A stretch of DNA of 64,000 nucleotides from Bacteroidota bacterium (lineage in GTDB: Bacteria > Bacteroidota > Bacteroidia > Bacteroidales > GCA-2711565), in the NCBI GenBank assembly GCA_018816945.1, contig JAHIVC010000009.1, positions 1-64,000 of the forward strand, read 5' to 3'. Shown piece by piece: positions 37,688 to 46,749 of the stretch (positions are counted from its first letter, which is position 1; every line of letters starts with the position of its first letter). The notes beneath the pieces were generated by a model. The model did no database searches. It was not told the DNA's origin and was given only the letters and a program-made list of their open reading frames with translations. The translations under genes were made by a program, and so were the position numbers.

Positions 37688-38298
37688 AAAAAATGGTTTT
37701 TTATGGTTTAAACTTTTAATTTGACAATAATTGAATAGTTTTCATCTATCTCGAATTAATACCTGATCAGTTTAATTGTAAAGCAGGATCATAAATGCTA
37801 TTTATTCAAGCTTAGCGTTTTGTTAAGTTTTATGCTGACCGATAAAACATGCAACCAAAAAGCAGTAACGAATCAAATCAAACTAAATACTAAATATAAT
37901 TTGGGGAGTATAAAAATTGAAAAATCAATAGGCAAATCACCTGTTAATTCCAATTATCGCTAAAAGGTAACCCTTCTAACTTGGATATATTTTCAATTTA
38001 GAATAATTCTCGATAAGCATTTGAAGTACACCAAAGTTTTCATAGGTATACTGCTGAAAAAGAAGATCATAAATATCAAGCACTAATTAGTATTCGCCGT
38101 TTTTTCTGACCTGCCCTATGCTTCAACATATCGCTCATTTTTTTCTGAAAAATTGACCTATTAAAATTCTTAAAGAAGCTCCTTTTGCAATAATAAGGGT
38201 GGAAATCTTGTAAGCAATCGCAAAGCTTTCAAATGTTGGATTCAAGACAAAAGAACAAATCAATTTTGAACAAACTAATGTTGTGCAAAGTTTTAAAC
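37688..38298. other. Gene-poor region, 611 bp
   Basis: No open frame of useful length on either strand, no hairpin followed by a T-run, and no tRNA-like structure that I can see. The only structured item is a 25-bp palindrome at its right edge (38282-38306). Base composition is AT-rich like neighbouring spacers. Probably decayed sequence between accessory genes. Confidence 0.5.
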
Positions 38299-38306
38299 TT
38301 AGCACA
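38282..38306. repeat. 25-bp palindrome, copy 1
   Basis: Arms TGTGCAAAGTTT and AAACTTAGCACA (12 bp, one mismatch) around a single central base. It overlaps the stop codon of the minus-strand gene ending at 38299. A second, perfect copy lies at 38725-38749. Confidence 0.7.
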
Positions 38307-38592
38307 GCGATGAAATTTCGACATTTGAATGAGTATTTTCTAAAATAATAAAAAACACAAATCCAACAATAGGAATAAACCCTAATAATGATTTAAGAAA
38401 ACTCTTTTTCAAGCCATAAAAAAGGGTGATCGGAAAGGCCGTAAAAAAGAATGTGATAAAAATGAGAAAAACAATCTCAGACAGGTTCGTGTAAAATTTA
38501 AAAGTTTTAATGCCTTCTTCAAAATAAAAAAACAAATTACTAAAAAGGAAGGCAATCAGAAAAAAGATAAAAAATTCTTTGTTTTTTTTCAT
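38299..38592 (-). CDS. Small three-helix membrane protein of unknown function
   Basis: 97 residues, not recognised. Hydrophobic segments at about 7-22 (FFIFFLIAFLFSNLFFYF), 36-60 (LSEIVFLIFITFFFTAFPITLFYGL) and 66-86 (SLLGFIPIVGFVFFIILE) are joined by short charged loops. It begins MKKNKE and ends with a polar tail. It lies between two copies of a 25-bp palindrome, and the same strand carries the Cys-rich lipoprotein operon 600 bp further on. No motif indicates function. Confidence 0.55.
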   Translation of the reverse strand: MKKNKEFFIFFLIAFLFSNLFFYFEEGIKTFKFYTNLSEIVFLIFITFFFTAFPITLFYGLKKSFLKSLLGFIPIVGFVFFIILENTHSNVEISSLC

Positions 38593-38724
38593 GCGATTGT
38601 AATTTAATTGTTTATTGTCTGCTCTTTATACCATAAAATTAATAATGTCAAGCTAATATTCAATAGATTTTTAAAATGAAATTGGTTATTGAATTTAATG
38701 GAATCCTATTCAGCTGAACATTGT

Positions 38725-38749
38725 TGTGCGAAGTTTAAAACTTCGCACA
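38725..38749. repeat. 25-bp palindrome, copy 2 (perfect)
   Basis: Arms TGTGCGAAGTTT and AAACTTCGCACA (12 bp, perfect) around one central A. It lies 133 bp upstream of the small membrane protein gene (minus) and 61 bp upstream of the permease gene (plus). It could form a hairpin in either transcript or bind a dimeric protein. Confidence 0.75.
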
Positions 38750-38809
38750 GCAAATTTAAGTGTAACATTTTGAACAAAGAGTAGTCTTATTTACAAAAAC
38801 CTTCCAATC

Positions 38810-41191
38810 ATGATAAAAAATTACTTCAAAACCACCTTTCGCATCTTTATGCGCAACAAGGGCTATACTTTTCTGAATATTTTCGGCTTATCAATCGGGA
38901 TGGCCATAAGTATTATCGGGTTGCTCTATGTGTTTAATGAGCTGAGTTACGACCGTTTTAATAAAAATGCAGATCGGATTCATCGCATTGCAGTGGAAGC
39001 CTTATCCGGAACCACAGAAATTTATCAAACTTATACAGCAGCGGCATACACGAAGGCCTTGTATGACGATTTTCCGGAGATTGAAAAAATTACCCGAATT
39101 GCTTCCTGGGATTTCGAATTTGAATATCAGGATAAAAATTTTATTGAGAATGAAGTTTTTATTGTCGATTCTACTTTTTTCGACATCTTCACCATTCCTG
39201 TCATAGCCGGAAAGCCTGACAGGTTGTTGAACGAACCCAATTGTGTAGTTTTAACTGAAAGTACCGCAAAAAAATATTTTGGCAACGCAAATCCGATCAA
39301 TCAAATCATTCGAAGTGATACAGTAAGTTATAAGGTAATTGCAGTTGTTCAGGATGTTCCTAAAAATTCACATTTTCATTTCAATATTGCTTTATCATTA
39401 ATCAGCATTGACGGTTCTTACAATAATCCCGCTTGGTTTGCCAATAATTTCAGGGCTTATATTTTACTTCATAAAAATGTAGATTATAAAGCAGTTGAAG
39501 CTAAATTTCCTGCCTTTGTCGACAAATACCTATTTGGTGGTACTTATGCCGAACGTAGTTCGGGAGGAAATAAATGGGAACTTTATTTACAACCACTGCT
39601 TTCCATTCATCTGAATTCCGATTTACGGGGAGAATTCGAAGCTAATGGCCGTAAGGAATATGTTAATGTGTTTTTAATTGTATCCATCTTCATCTTACTT
39701 ATTGCCTGTATCAATTTCATTAATCTTTCAACAGCGAAATCAACCAGAAGGGCAAAAGAGGTTGGGATCAGGAAAGTGATTGGATCGGGCAAACTTGAAT
39801 TAATAAAACAGTTCATCGGTGAATCGTTAACAACCAGTTTTATTGCTTTAATCTTAGCTCTCGTTTTTGTTGAAATCATTCTTGCACTTTTACCCGAATT
39901 TATTGGCCTCGATTTACAAATGCCCTATTTCAGTATAATTTATACCATTCCGGGTTTAATATTTCTGGGCATATTTGTCGGGATCATCTCAGGAATTTAT
40001 CCTGCAATGGTTTTATCGGCATTTCGCCCAATTGTAGTTTTAAAAGGCACCTTAAGTCAGGGAGGAAAGTCTGCCTGGTTAAGAAATGCCCTGGTTATTT
40101 TCCAGTTCATGATATCAGTCATTCTGATTATTGGAACATTTGTCATTTCCAGTCAACTCAATCTTTTACAAAATGAAAATTTAGGTTTCAATAAAGAAGA
40201 GGTTATTGTAATCAATAATACCAGTACACTTGGAAATTCTATTCAGGTAGTTAAAAATGAAATTAGTACCCTTCCTTTTGTGCAGAATGTGTCTTTTTCA
40301 AGCCGTTTGCCGGGAATTCCATTAAGTAATTGGGGTTGCAGGGCCGAAGGCAGGGAAGGTGGCTTTACTTTAAATTTATTTTATTCGGATGAAGACCTGG
40401 ATGATGTATTAAATTTAGAATTGACAAAGGGAAGGTATTTCTCAAAAGAATATGGAACAGATACTCTGGCCATCATTATTAATGAAGAAGCTGAAAAATT
40501 GATTGGGTTTGATGAAATATTAGGAGCAAGGATAACCTTCGGCAGAAATGTATACCTGCATGTAATTGGGGTGGTAAAAAACATTCATTATGAATCGAAA
40601 CACCAAAAAATACACCCAATGGCAATTCTTAATAACAATAGCAGAAATAATTTTTCGGGATATTTGACCGTCAGGGTTTCTTCTGATAATGTTGCTCAAA
40701 TGATCACCGGATTGACCGATATTTGGGATAAACATGCCCAAGGCATACCAATCGATTATAATTTTTTGGATAAACAATATGATGCATTATATGATAATGA
40801 GATGCAGACAAAAAAATTATTTTTGGCATTTTCTTTCCTTGCAATTTTTATTGCTTGTTTAGGATTGCTTGGCTTGGCTTCTTACATGGCTCAGCAAAAA
40901 ACTAAAGAGATCGGAATTAGAAAAACCTTCGGGGCCTCGATGACTAACATTACACTATTGCTATCAAAGAGTTTTTCAAAATGGGTGATTATTGCCAATA
41001 TTATAGCATGGCCTATTGCTTGGTATTTTTTCAATAATTGGTTAAATAATTTTACGGAAAGAGAAGAACTGGCATGGTGGTATTTTGCACTTGCGGCTGT
41101 TATTTCGATTTTTATTGCATTATTAACCATAGGTTATCAAACGATTAGTGCTTCAAAAGCAAATCCCATTGATTCGTTGAGGTACGAATAA
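38810..41191 (+). CDS. FtsX/MacB-family ABC transporter permease
   Basis: 793 residues with a duplicated MacB_PCD-FtsX layout: TM1 near residues 20-40 (MRNKGYTFLNIFGLSIGMAISIIGLLYV-like), a periplasmic domain, and three helices around 285-400 with the FtsX signature INFINLSTAKSTRRAKEVGIRKVIGSG. TM5 is near 430 (RNALVIFQFMISVILIIGTFVISSQ). A second periplasmic domain is followed by the last three helices with QQKTKEIGIRKTFGAS. Bacteroidota encode many such large permeases, often used for lipoprotein export or antibiotic efflux. No ATPase gene adjoins, so it must share one. Function unassigned. Confidence 0.85.
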   Translation: MIKNYFKTTFRIFMRNKGYTFLNIFGLSIGMAISIIGLLYVFNELSYDRFNKNADRIHRIAVEALSGTTEIYQTYTAAAYTKALYDDFPEIEKITRIASWDFEFEYQDKNFIENEVFIVDSTFFDIFTIPVIAGKPDRLLNEPNCVVLTESTAKKYFGNANPINQIIRSDTVSYKVIAVVQDVPKNSHFHFNIALSLISIDGSYNNPAWFANNFRAYILLHKNVDYKAVEAKFPAFVDKYLFGGTYAERSSGGNKWELYLQPLLSIHLNSDLRGEFEANGRKEYVNVFLIVSIFILLIACINFINLSTAKSTRRAKEVGIRKVIGSGKLELIKQFIGESLTTSFIALILALVFVEIILALLPEFIGLDLQMPYFSIIYTIPGLIFLGIFVGIISGIYPAMVLSAFRPIVVLKGTLSQGGKSAWLRNALVIFQFMISVILIIGTFVISSQLNLLQNENLGFNKEEVIVINNTSTLGNSIQVVKNEISTLPFVQNVSFSSRLPGIPLSNWGCRAEGREGGFTLNLFYSDEDLDDVLNLELTKGRYFSKEYGTDTLAIIINEEAEKLIGFDEILGARITFGRNVYLHVIGVVKNIHYESKHQKIHPMAILNNNSRNNFSGYLTVRVSSDNVAQMITGLTDIWDKHAQGIPIDYNFLDKQYDALYDNEMQTKKLFLAFSFLAIFIACLGLLGLASYMAQQKTKEIGIRKTFGASMTNITLLLSKSFSKWVIIANIIAWPIAWYFFNNWLNNFTEREELAWWYFALAAVISIFIALLTIGYQTISASKANPIDSLRYE

Positions 41192-41360
41192 TTTGGTTTA
41201 ACTAGTTTATAATTTGATTTTGCTAATCTAGATTTGGAGTGTCCGGACAAGTTGATTAATTAAATTTCTTATTTTAGCTAAGCGTTTTTTAATCATTAAA
41301 GATCCTAATTAGCATAAATCAGAGAAGTATTTACTATGATTGAATTCCTAAGTTTTGGCA

Positions 41361-41390
41361 ATAAAAAAGGAGAATAATTTCTTATTCTCC
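41361..41390 (-). terminator. Terminator of GRAM-domain protein gene
   Basis: A 9-bp perfect stem GGAGAATAA / TTATTCTCC with a 4-nt loop. The A-run on its left becomes a T-run on the minus strand, so it ends the minus-strand gene; on the plus strand the T-run is poor. Confidence 0.7.
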
Positions 41391-41462
41391 CTTTCAATTT
41401 AAGCGGTTCTGTTAAAAATGATGCGCTAACAGCGTATTATAGTATCATTTGTTTGATTCATA

Positions 41463-41771
41463 TTAACACATACGATTAATCATCTGACTCCACGAATCAC
41501 GATCTTTCACAATAAACTTTAATTCTTTACCTTCTTTGGTAATCAGGCTCAAACCATTCTGGAAAATCATTCGGGTTTTAAAATACATTAATTCGCGAAT
41601 TTCTTTAGGCTCAATCTCTATGTTTAATCCATTCACTTTATCAGCAAGTTGTTTGAAATAAAGTCGTTGATTTGTTAAAATTAATTTCCCTTTTACCTGA
41701 TTATCGGTGTTTAAATATTGAGCATTACCTGCTTTGGTAACTACTTCGTTGGCGTATAGTGCAATGGTCAT
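41463..41771 (-). CDS. Small GRAM-domain protein
   Basis: 102 residues, almost wholly one PH-like GRAM domain: NTDNQVKGKLILTNQRLYFKQLAD (the characteristic strand pair ending LTNQRLYF), then EIEPKEIRELMYFKTRMIFQNGLSLITKEGKELKFIVKDRDSWSQMI. No signal peptide or membrane segment, so cytoplasmic. Bacterial single-domain GRAM proteins have no settled role; lipid binding is possible. Monocistronic. Confidence 0.75.
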   Translation of the reverse strand: MTIALYANEVVTKAGNAQYLNTDNQVKGKLILTNQRLYFKQLADKVNGLNIEIEPKEIRELMYFKTRMIFQNGLSLITKEGKELKFIVKDRDSWSQMINRMC

Positions 41772-41933
41772 GATATATTCTTTAAATGTGTTTACTTCTG
41801 CTAATTATAAAAGCATGAATTATGCCAAATGTTTTAATGTGTTGTAAGAGAGTAATAAAGGAAGGTTTTACCCTATTCATAATAAGGAAGAAATGTACGA
41901 ATACATTACAATTGTGTACGAAATTATGCAGTA

Positions 41934-43304
41934 TCAGCCAAATAGCAACTTAAAAATATCTTCAATTTTTCGAACAGGAGTGATCTTAATACCCGGATTT
42001 TTGATGTCCGGGCCCTTTAAATTATATTTTGAAACAAAAATTTGCTCAAACCCAAGTTTTTCAGCTTCGATGATTCTTTGATCAATACGGTTAACGGGTC
42101 GGATTTCACCTGAAAGCCCAACTTCTGCAGCAAAACAATTTTTTTGTTCAATAGGGATGTCTTCGCTTGAAGATAAAACCGCACTAACTACTGCCAGATC
42201 GAGAGCAGGGTCATCTACTTTAATCCCACCTGCGATGTTTAAAAATACATCTTTAACACCTAACCTGAATCCACTTCGTTTTTCGAGTACAGCAAGGAGC
42301 ATATTTAATCTACGCAAGTCAAACCCTGTAGATGAACGTTGAGGTGTACCATAAGCAGCAGAACTTACGAGGGACTGAATCTCAATTAACATGGGCCTGA
42401 TCCCTTCAATAGTCGATGCAATTGCTACTCCACTTACATTTTCATCTCTTTGTGAAATTAATATTTCGGAAGGATTTGGAACTTCGCGTAAGCCACTGCT
42501 CTGCATTTCATAAATCCCAAGTTCGGAAGTTGAACCAAATCTGTTTTTTGTGGATCGTAGTATTCGATAACCATGATTGCGATCTCCTTCAAATTGAAGA
42601 ACCGTATCAACCATGTGTTCTAATATTTTGGGTCCTGCAAGTTGGCCGTCTTTTGTAATGTGCCCTATTAAAAACACAGGAGTTTGAGTTAATTTCGAAT
42701 ATTTCTGCAATTCGGAAGCACATTCACGAATTTGCGAAATACTACCGGCAGAGGATTCAATATAATCGGTGTGAAGCGTTTGGATTGAATCGATGATCAA
42801 TACATCCGGTGCTATTTGCTCAATTTGATGAAATATATTTTGGGTTGAGGTTTCGGTCAAAACATATAAATGATCTCCAGTTAACTTAACACGTTCAGCG
42901 CGCATTTTGATCTGTTGGCTACTTTCCTCACCGGTTACATATAAAATTTTTTGGGTGTTCATTTTTAGGGCAACCTGGAGCATCAAAGTAGATTTTCCAA
43001 TCCCCGGTTCACCTCCAATTAGTATTAATGAGCCGGGAACCATTCCACCTCCTAAAACCCGGTTTAATTCTTGATTTTTAGTATCAATTCGATTCCCCGA
43101 ACTCATTTCAATATCGCTGATCAATTTCGGGCGACTGTTTTCTCGCGAGGCTAATTGAAATGGGAGATTCGTTTTTGTTGATTCTTTTTGAATGATCTCT
43201 TCTGCATAGGTGTTCCATTCGCCACAGGAAGGGCAGTTCCCAATCCATTTCGAAGATTGCGAACCACAATTCTGACAATAAAAGGTAGTCTTGGTTTTGG
43301 CCAT
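41934..43304 (-). CDS. radA: DNA repair protein RadA
   Basis: 456 residues, normal length. Domains in order: a C4 zinc finger (FYCQNCGSQSSKWIGNCPSCGEW), a RecA-like ATPase with Walker A GGEPGIGKST and Walker B-like VLIIDSIQT, the RadA-specific KNRFG motif, and a C-terminal Lon-protease-like domain (PALDLAVVSAVLSSSEDIPI, GLSGEIRPV). It helps branch migration in recombination and repair. It starts 36 bp after the RfaE2-type gene on the same strand. Confidence 0.95.
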   Translation of the reverse strand: MAKTKTTFYCQNCGSQSSKWIGNCPSCGEWNTYAEEIIQKESTKTNLPFQLASRENSRPKLISDIEMSSGNRIDTKNQELNRVLGGGMVPGSLILIGGEPGIGKSTLMLQVALKMNTQKILYVTGEESSQQIKMRAERVKLTGDHLYVLTETSTQNIFHQIEQIAPDVLIIDSIQTLHTDYIESSAGSISQIRECASELQKYSKLTQTPVFLIGHITKDGQLAGPKILEHMVDTVLQFEGDRNHGYRILRSTKNRFGSTSELGIYEMQSSGLREVPNPSEILISQRDENVSGVAIASTIEGIRPMLIEIQSLVSSAAYGTPQRSSTGFDLRRLNMLLAVLEKRSGFRLGVKDVFLNIAGGIKVDDPALDLAVVSAVLSSSEDIPIEQKNCFAAEVGLSGEIRPVNRIDQRIIEAEKLGFEQIFVSKYNLKGPDIKNPGIKITPVRKIEDIFKLLFG

Positions 43305-43340
43305 TGAATTATTTTTCTGGAAGATAAAGATAAGAATTTA

Positions 43341-43838
43341 TTAAAGGTCTTTGATCTTGTTTTCAATGATTGTGGTAGAATAACCCGGCAAAAAATCAAG
43401 TGTAATGATTTGGCCACCTTTGGCTTTTACAATGTCATGACCAACAATGTCTTCAGCATTATAATCACTTCCCTTTATTAAAACGTCCGGCTTTATTATA
43501 TTGATCAAATTCCATGGAGTTTCCTCTTCAAATAGGACTATTGCATCAACAAAAAAAAGTGAAGCAAGAATTGAAGCTCTGGAGTTTTCATCGGTAATTG
43601 GTCGGTTTGAACCTTTTATCTTTCGAACAGACTTATCGGTATTCAAGCCAATAATCAGAATATCACCAAAGTCTGATGCTTTGGAAAGGTAATCAATATG
43701 TCCTAAATGCAGCAGGTCGAAGCAACCATTGGTAAATATTATTTTTCTTTCCTTAAATCTCCAAATATTTAATTGAGATTTTAATTTCCTGGATGAAAAT
43801 ATTTTATTTTGAATGATCTCAGTTTTTTGCATGATCAT
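43341..43838 (-). CDS. rfaE2: RfaE2/HldE-C-like nucleotidyltransferase
   Basis: 165 residues from the ATG at 43838 (a TTG one codon upstream and another ATG at 43832 are possible). It is a single cytidylyltransferase-fold domain: FTNGCFDLLHLGHIDYLSKA with the nucleotide-binding HxGH, GLNTDKSVRKIKGSNRPI, and LIKGSDYNAEDIVG. This is the stand-alone form of the HldE C-terminal domain, which makes ADP-heptose for LPS core. The heptose kinase partner is not in this window. It overlaps the upstream flippase-like gene by 20 bp. Confidence 0.88.
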   Translation of the reverse strand: MIMQKTEIIQNKIFSSRKLKSQLNIWRFKERKIIFTNGCFDLLHLGHIDYLSKASDFGDILIIGLNTDKSVRKIKGSNRPITDENSRASILASLFFVDAIVLFEEETPWNLINIIKPDVLIKGSDYNAEDIVGHDIVKAKGGQIITLDFLPGYSTTIIENKIKDL

Positions 43839-44838
43839 CAATTTTTTGAGCGCCTACAAGCATAAAATAAGAAAAGGTTCCAACAACAATGAGCATTAAA
43901 CTTTGTGAGGTGTGAATTAAAGTAGCCCAAGTTGCAGCCATGTCATTGGGAATTTTATAGATTTCGAATAAAACGGCTTTAACGATAAAATGATAGGCGC
44001 CTAATCCTCCCGGAACAGGGGCGACCATACCTATGCTTCCAAGGGTAAGAACTGTTATACCATCAATAATTGTCAGATGTGATGTTGCCTCCAGTGAGAA
44101 AAATACTACATAGGTCATTAAAAAATACATGCCCCAAATAACCAGGGTGAAAAATAAAAAAGCCGCTCTTCTTTTTAATTTCATTATAGTTTTTAAACCG
44201 TCAAGAAACCCCTTAAAGAATTTAGAGCTTTTTATATACAAGTTGGATTGATGAAGCCTGGCTTTAAAAATTTTATATAAAATGGTTACAACAACAATTA
44301 AAACGGTTAATGCGATAAGGAAAATCAAAATAACATATAGATTATTCGAAAACTTTGATAATAGGGGTTCGATAATGAGCTTGTTCACAAAGCCGCCAAC
44401 AATTTCTAATTGAAAAACAACGACAAAAATCATCATTATGATCAATACGATTAAATCAAAAAAACGCTCGGCTACTACGGATCCAAACAGAGAGTCAAAT
44501 GGAATATTTTCGCGTTTGCTAAGCATGCCGCATCGTGAAACTTCGCCTAAACGCGGCAATGCCAAATTAGCAAAATAGCCAACCATCACAGCATAAAATG
44601 TTGTTTTGGTTCTGGTTTTGTAACCCATTGAGTTAATCAGGATATTCCACCTCATAGCTCTCGCTAAGTGACTTATTATCCCCAAAACGAAGGATAGAAG
44701 GATCCACCAGTAATTCGCTTTAAATATTTCTTGTATAACATTTCCAACATCAACTTTTCTAAAAACCAACCACAATAGGGTTAACCCTAACATGAAGAAT
44801 GCTAAAAAGTTGAGGGTAGAAAAAAGTTTCTTTTTCAA
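43819..44838 (-). CDS. AglD/UPF0104 family integral membrane protein
   Basis: 339 residues with about eight hydrophobic helices and the family motifs SHLARAMRWNILINSMGY, GYFANLALPRLGEVSRCGML, and GSIGMVAPVPGGLGAYHFIV (lysyl-PG synthase-like TM region, UPF0104). Members include flippases and glycosyl- or lipid-modifying proteins; the small window around GGLGAYH is diagnostic. Its job here is not certain. It follows panD by 4 bp and overlaps the rfaE2 gene, so it is part of the panC-panD-flippase-rfaE2-radA string. Confidence 0.82.
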   Translation of the reverse strand: MKKKLFSTLNFLAFFMLGLTLLWLVFRKVDVGNVIQEIFKANYWWILLSFVLGIISHLARAMRWNILINSMGYKTRTKTTFYAVMVGYFANLALPRLGEVSRCGMLSKRENIPFDSLFGSVVAERFFDLIVLIIMMIFVVVFQLEIVGGFVNKLIIEPLLSKFSNNLYVILIFLIALTVLIVVVTILYKIFKARLHQSNLYIKSSKFFKGFLDGLKTIMKLKRRAAFLFFTLVIWGMYFLMTYVVFFSLEATSHLTIIDGITVLTLGSIGMVAPVPGGLGAYHFIVKAVLFEIYKIPNDMAATWATLIHTSQSLMLIVVGTFSYFMLVGAQKIDDHAKN

Positions 44839-44842
44839 AAGC

Positions 44843-45190
44843 TTATTTTAATTGATTACTAGTGTCGGGGAATAAAATATGGGGTTTGAATTTTTTTGCT
44901 TCTTCAAAGTCCATGCTTGCGTACGAAACAATGATAACCTTATCACCTATTTCTGCTTTACGCGCTGCTGCTCCATTTAATGAGATAATACCTGACCCGC
45001 GTTGCCCTTTGATTACATACGTATCCAAACGCTCACCATTATTGATATTGTAAATATGAACTCTCTCGTTTTCAATTAGATTAGCAGCATCCATTAAGTT
45101 TTCATCAATGGCAATGCTCCCGATATAATTTAGGTCAGCCTGCGTAATAGTTGCCCGGTGTATCTTTGATTTTAATATATCAATTTTCAT
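44843..45190 (-). CDS. panD: Aspartate 1-decarboxylase
   Basis: 115 residues. The self-cleavage site for the pyruvoyl cofactor is G24-S25 in YIGSIAID, at the same position as in E. coli. [23 protein letters not shown] completes the family core. It converts aspartate to beta-alanine for pantothenate. panC lies 57 bp upstream on the same strand. Confidence 0.96.
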   Translation of the reverse strand: MKIDILKSKIHRATITQADLNYIGSIAIDENLMDAANLIENERVHIYNINNGERLDTYVIKGQRGSGIISLNGAAARKAEIGDKVIIVSYASMDFEEAKKFKPHILFPDTSNQLK

Positions 45191-45247
45191 GAGGCAAAAT
45201 TATAAAACAATTGTTCAAAAATTAAATATAAATAAAAATTTAGATTT

Positions 45248-46093
45248 TCAGCCTAATTTAATATTATCTATTAAACGTACATTACCTAAAAATGCTGCAA
45301 TTAAGGCAACCGAATCCTTTTTAGTTGTAGTTTGAGCATCGAAAGGGAGGAGTGATTTGTTGTTGACAATTGCCAGATACTCAACCTTAATTCCCTCAAG
45401 TTGGTTTAAATTTTGAATGGCTTTTTGAATGATCTCAGCAGCATTTTCTCCGTTAAAAGAGTGTTTTATTGAAATTAAACTTTGATAAATTTGAGGGGCA
45501 ACAGCTCTTTCTTTCTTAGTCAGACGCATATTTCTTGAACTCATCGCCAGACCGTCCTTTTCCCTGATGGTAGGGCAAGGGATGATTTTTACCGGGATAT
45601 TTTCCATTTCAACCAAACGATGAATGATTGCCAATTGTTGAAAATCTTTCTCTCCAAAGTAGGCGAAGTCGGGTTGAACTATCTCGAATAATTTTTTTAC
45701 CACAATAGCAACTCCATTAAAGTGTCCGGGCCTGAACTCTCCTTCCAATATTTTATCAAGTTGTCCAAAATCAAACTGTGTCATATCTGGTTCAGGGTAA
45801 ATTTCAGAAACTTCCGGGATAAAAACCATTTGACATCCGGCCTTTTGTAATTTCTCGCAATCCGATTGCAGATCATGAGGATATTTTTCTAAATCTTCTT
45901 TATTGTTAAATTGAATTGGGTTTACAAAAATACTACAGACACAAATGTCGTTTTCGGAAACAGCTTTTCTGATTAATACAAGATGGCCTTCATGCAGAGC
46001 ACCCATCGTTGGTACAAATCCGATTGACTTGCTTGCAGCACGTTCTTTATTCAGGGCATTTTTTAGGGCACTTATCTGTTGAATACGAATCAT
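45248..46093 (-). CDS. panC: Pantoate-beta-alanine ligase
   Basis: 281 residues. Motifs: FVPTMGALHEGHLVLIRKA (the HxGH nucleotidyl motif), SIFVNPIQFNNKEDLEKYP, FRPGHFNGVAIVVKKLF, FGEKDFQQL and KDGLAMSSRNMRLT. It joins pantoate and beta-alanine with ATP to give pantothenate. Together with panD it supplies coenzyme A. Confidence 0.96.
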   Translation of the reverse strand: MIRIQQISALKNALNKERAASKSIGFVPTMGALHEGHLVLIRKAVSENDICVCSIFVNPIQFNNKEDLEKYPHDLQSDCEKLQKAGCQMVFIPEVSEIYPEPDMTQFDFGQLDKILEGEFRPGHFNGVAIVVKKLFEIVQPDFAYFGEKDFQQLAIIHRLVEMENIPVKIIPCPTIREKDGLAMSSRNMRLTKKERAVAPQIYQSLISIKHSFNGENAAEIIQKAIQNLNQLEGIKVEYLAIVNNKSLLPFDAQTTTKKDSVALIAAFLGNVRLIDNIKLG

Positions 46094-46122
46094 TTAGGAA
46101 GCGTTTGTTTTTAATAAAAGTT

Positions 46123-46641
46123 TTATTGTTCCTTTTGAAGAATTTTAAGTAAATCCATTTCTAGGGAAATTTTTGGATTTTCAACAATTCTGCCAATCTC
46201 ATTGTCGTTTTTATAAATAATGAAGGTTGGAACATACTTTATTTTAAGATCGTCAATACTTAATTCATGGGATTTTTTTAATCGATCAACTGCGATAATC
46301 GTAAGATTTAAATCATCAAAGCCGATCTCATCAAGTACTTTTATAAATCTTGGAACTTGTATTTCACTATCATAACACCAAGATCCGAAAACAAGTTTAA
46401 TAGTGATATTTTCAAGATGATTTTTTAATTTTGTAATTGTATAAATGTCGGAGTTATATCCAGCATATTGAAAGTTAAAAGCCACACCAAATGTTCCTTC
46501 TTTAAGTCCATCCCGATTACATTGGTCGATCAGGATTTCGCTCCCAACCCTTTTGTCAATGTATTTTTCATTGAACTCTTGCGCAAAAATACTATTCATA
46601 TTTATGACGATAAATAAGCAATAAATAAAGATCCGTTTCAT
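46123..46641 (-). CDS. Thioredoxin-fold protein with single active-site Cys
   Basis: 172 residues with signal peptide (MKRIFIYCLFIVINMNSIFAQ). The thioredoxin fold is recognisable from LVFGSWCYDSEIQVPRF and the cis-Pro loop IKYVPTFIIYKNDNEIG. The active site reads WCYDS: the second Cys of CxxC is Ser, so it cannot do ordinary dithiol exchange and would act as a monothiol or by binding. Periplasmic. It sits 29 bp upstream of panC but its function is unrelated to pantothenate; the adjacency may be chance. Confidence 0.8.
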   Translation of the reverse strand: MKRIFIYCLFIVINMNSIFAQEFNEKYIDKRVGSEILIDQCNRDGLKEGTFGVAFNFQYAGYNSDIYTITKLKNHLENITIKLVFGSWCYDSEIQVPRFIKVLDEIGFDDLNLTIIAVDRLKKSHELSIDDLKIKYVPTFIIYKNDNEIGRIVENPKISLEMDLLKILQKEQ

Positions 46642-46662
46642 AATTTATAGGTTTTAGAAGAA

Positions 46663-46670
46663 CAAATATA
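46663..46670 (-). promoter_or_regulatory. Candidate -7 element of thioredoxin-fold gene
   Basis: Minus-strand TATATTTG fits TAnnTTTG, about 21 bp before the ATG at 46641. Confidence 0.4.
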
Positions 46671-46704
46671 ACGATATACTGCTTGAAATTTAAAAATTTT
46701 ATTA

Positions 46705-46712
46705 TACATTTG
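46705..46712 (+). promoter_or_regulatory. Candidate -7 element of DtxR-family gene
   Basis: TACATTTG matches TAnnTTTG. It overlaps the left arm of a short inverted repeat (TTGTT / AACAA) where an autoregulator could bind. No -33 box at the right distance. Confidence 0.4.
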
Positions 46713-46749
46713 TTAAGTTCTATAAACAATTTAATTAAGGGTACTTAAA

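Noticed and set aside
38140-38220. Short basic peptide frame on the minus strand (MSDMLKHRAGQKKRR)
   Set aside because: Only 20 codons in a decayed spacer with no ribosome-binding site or promoter.
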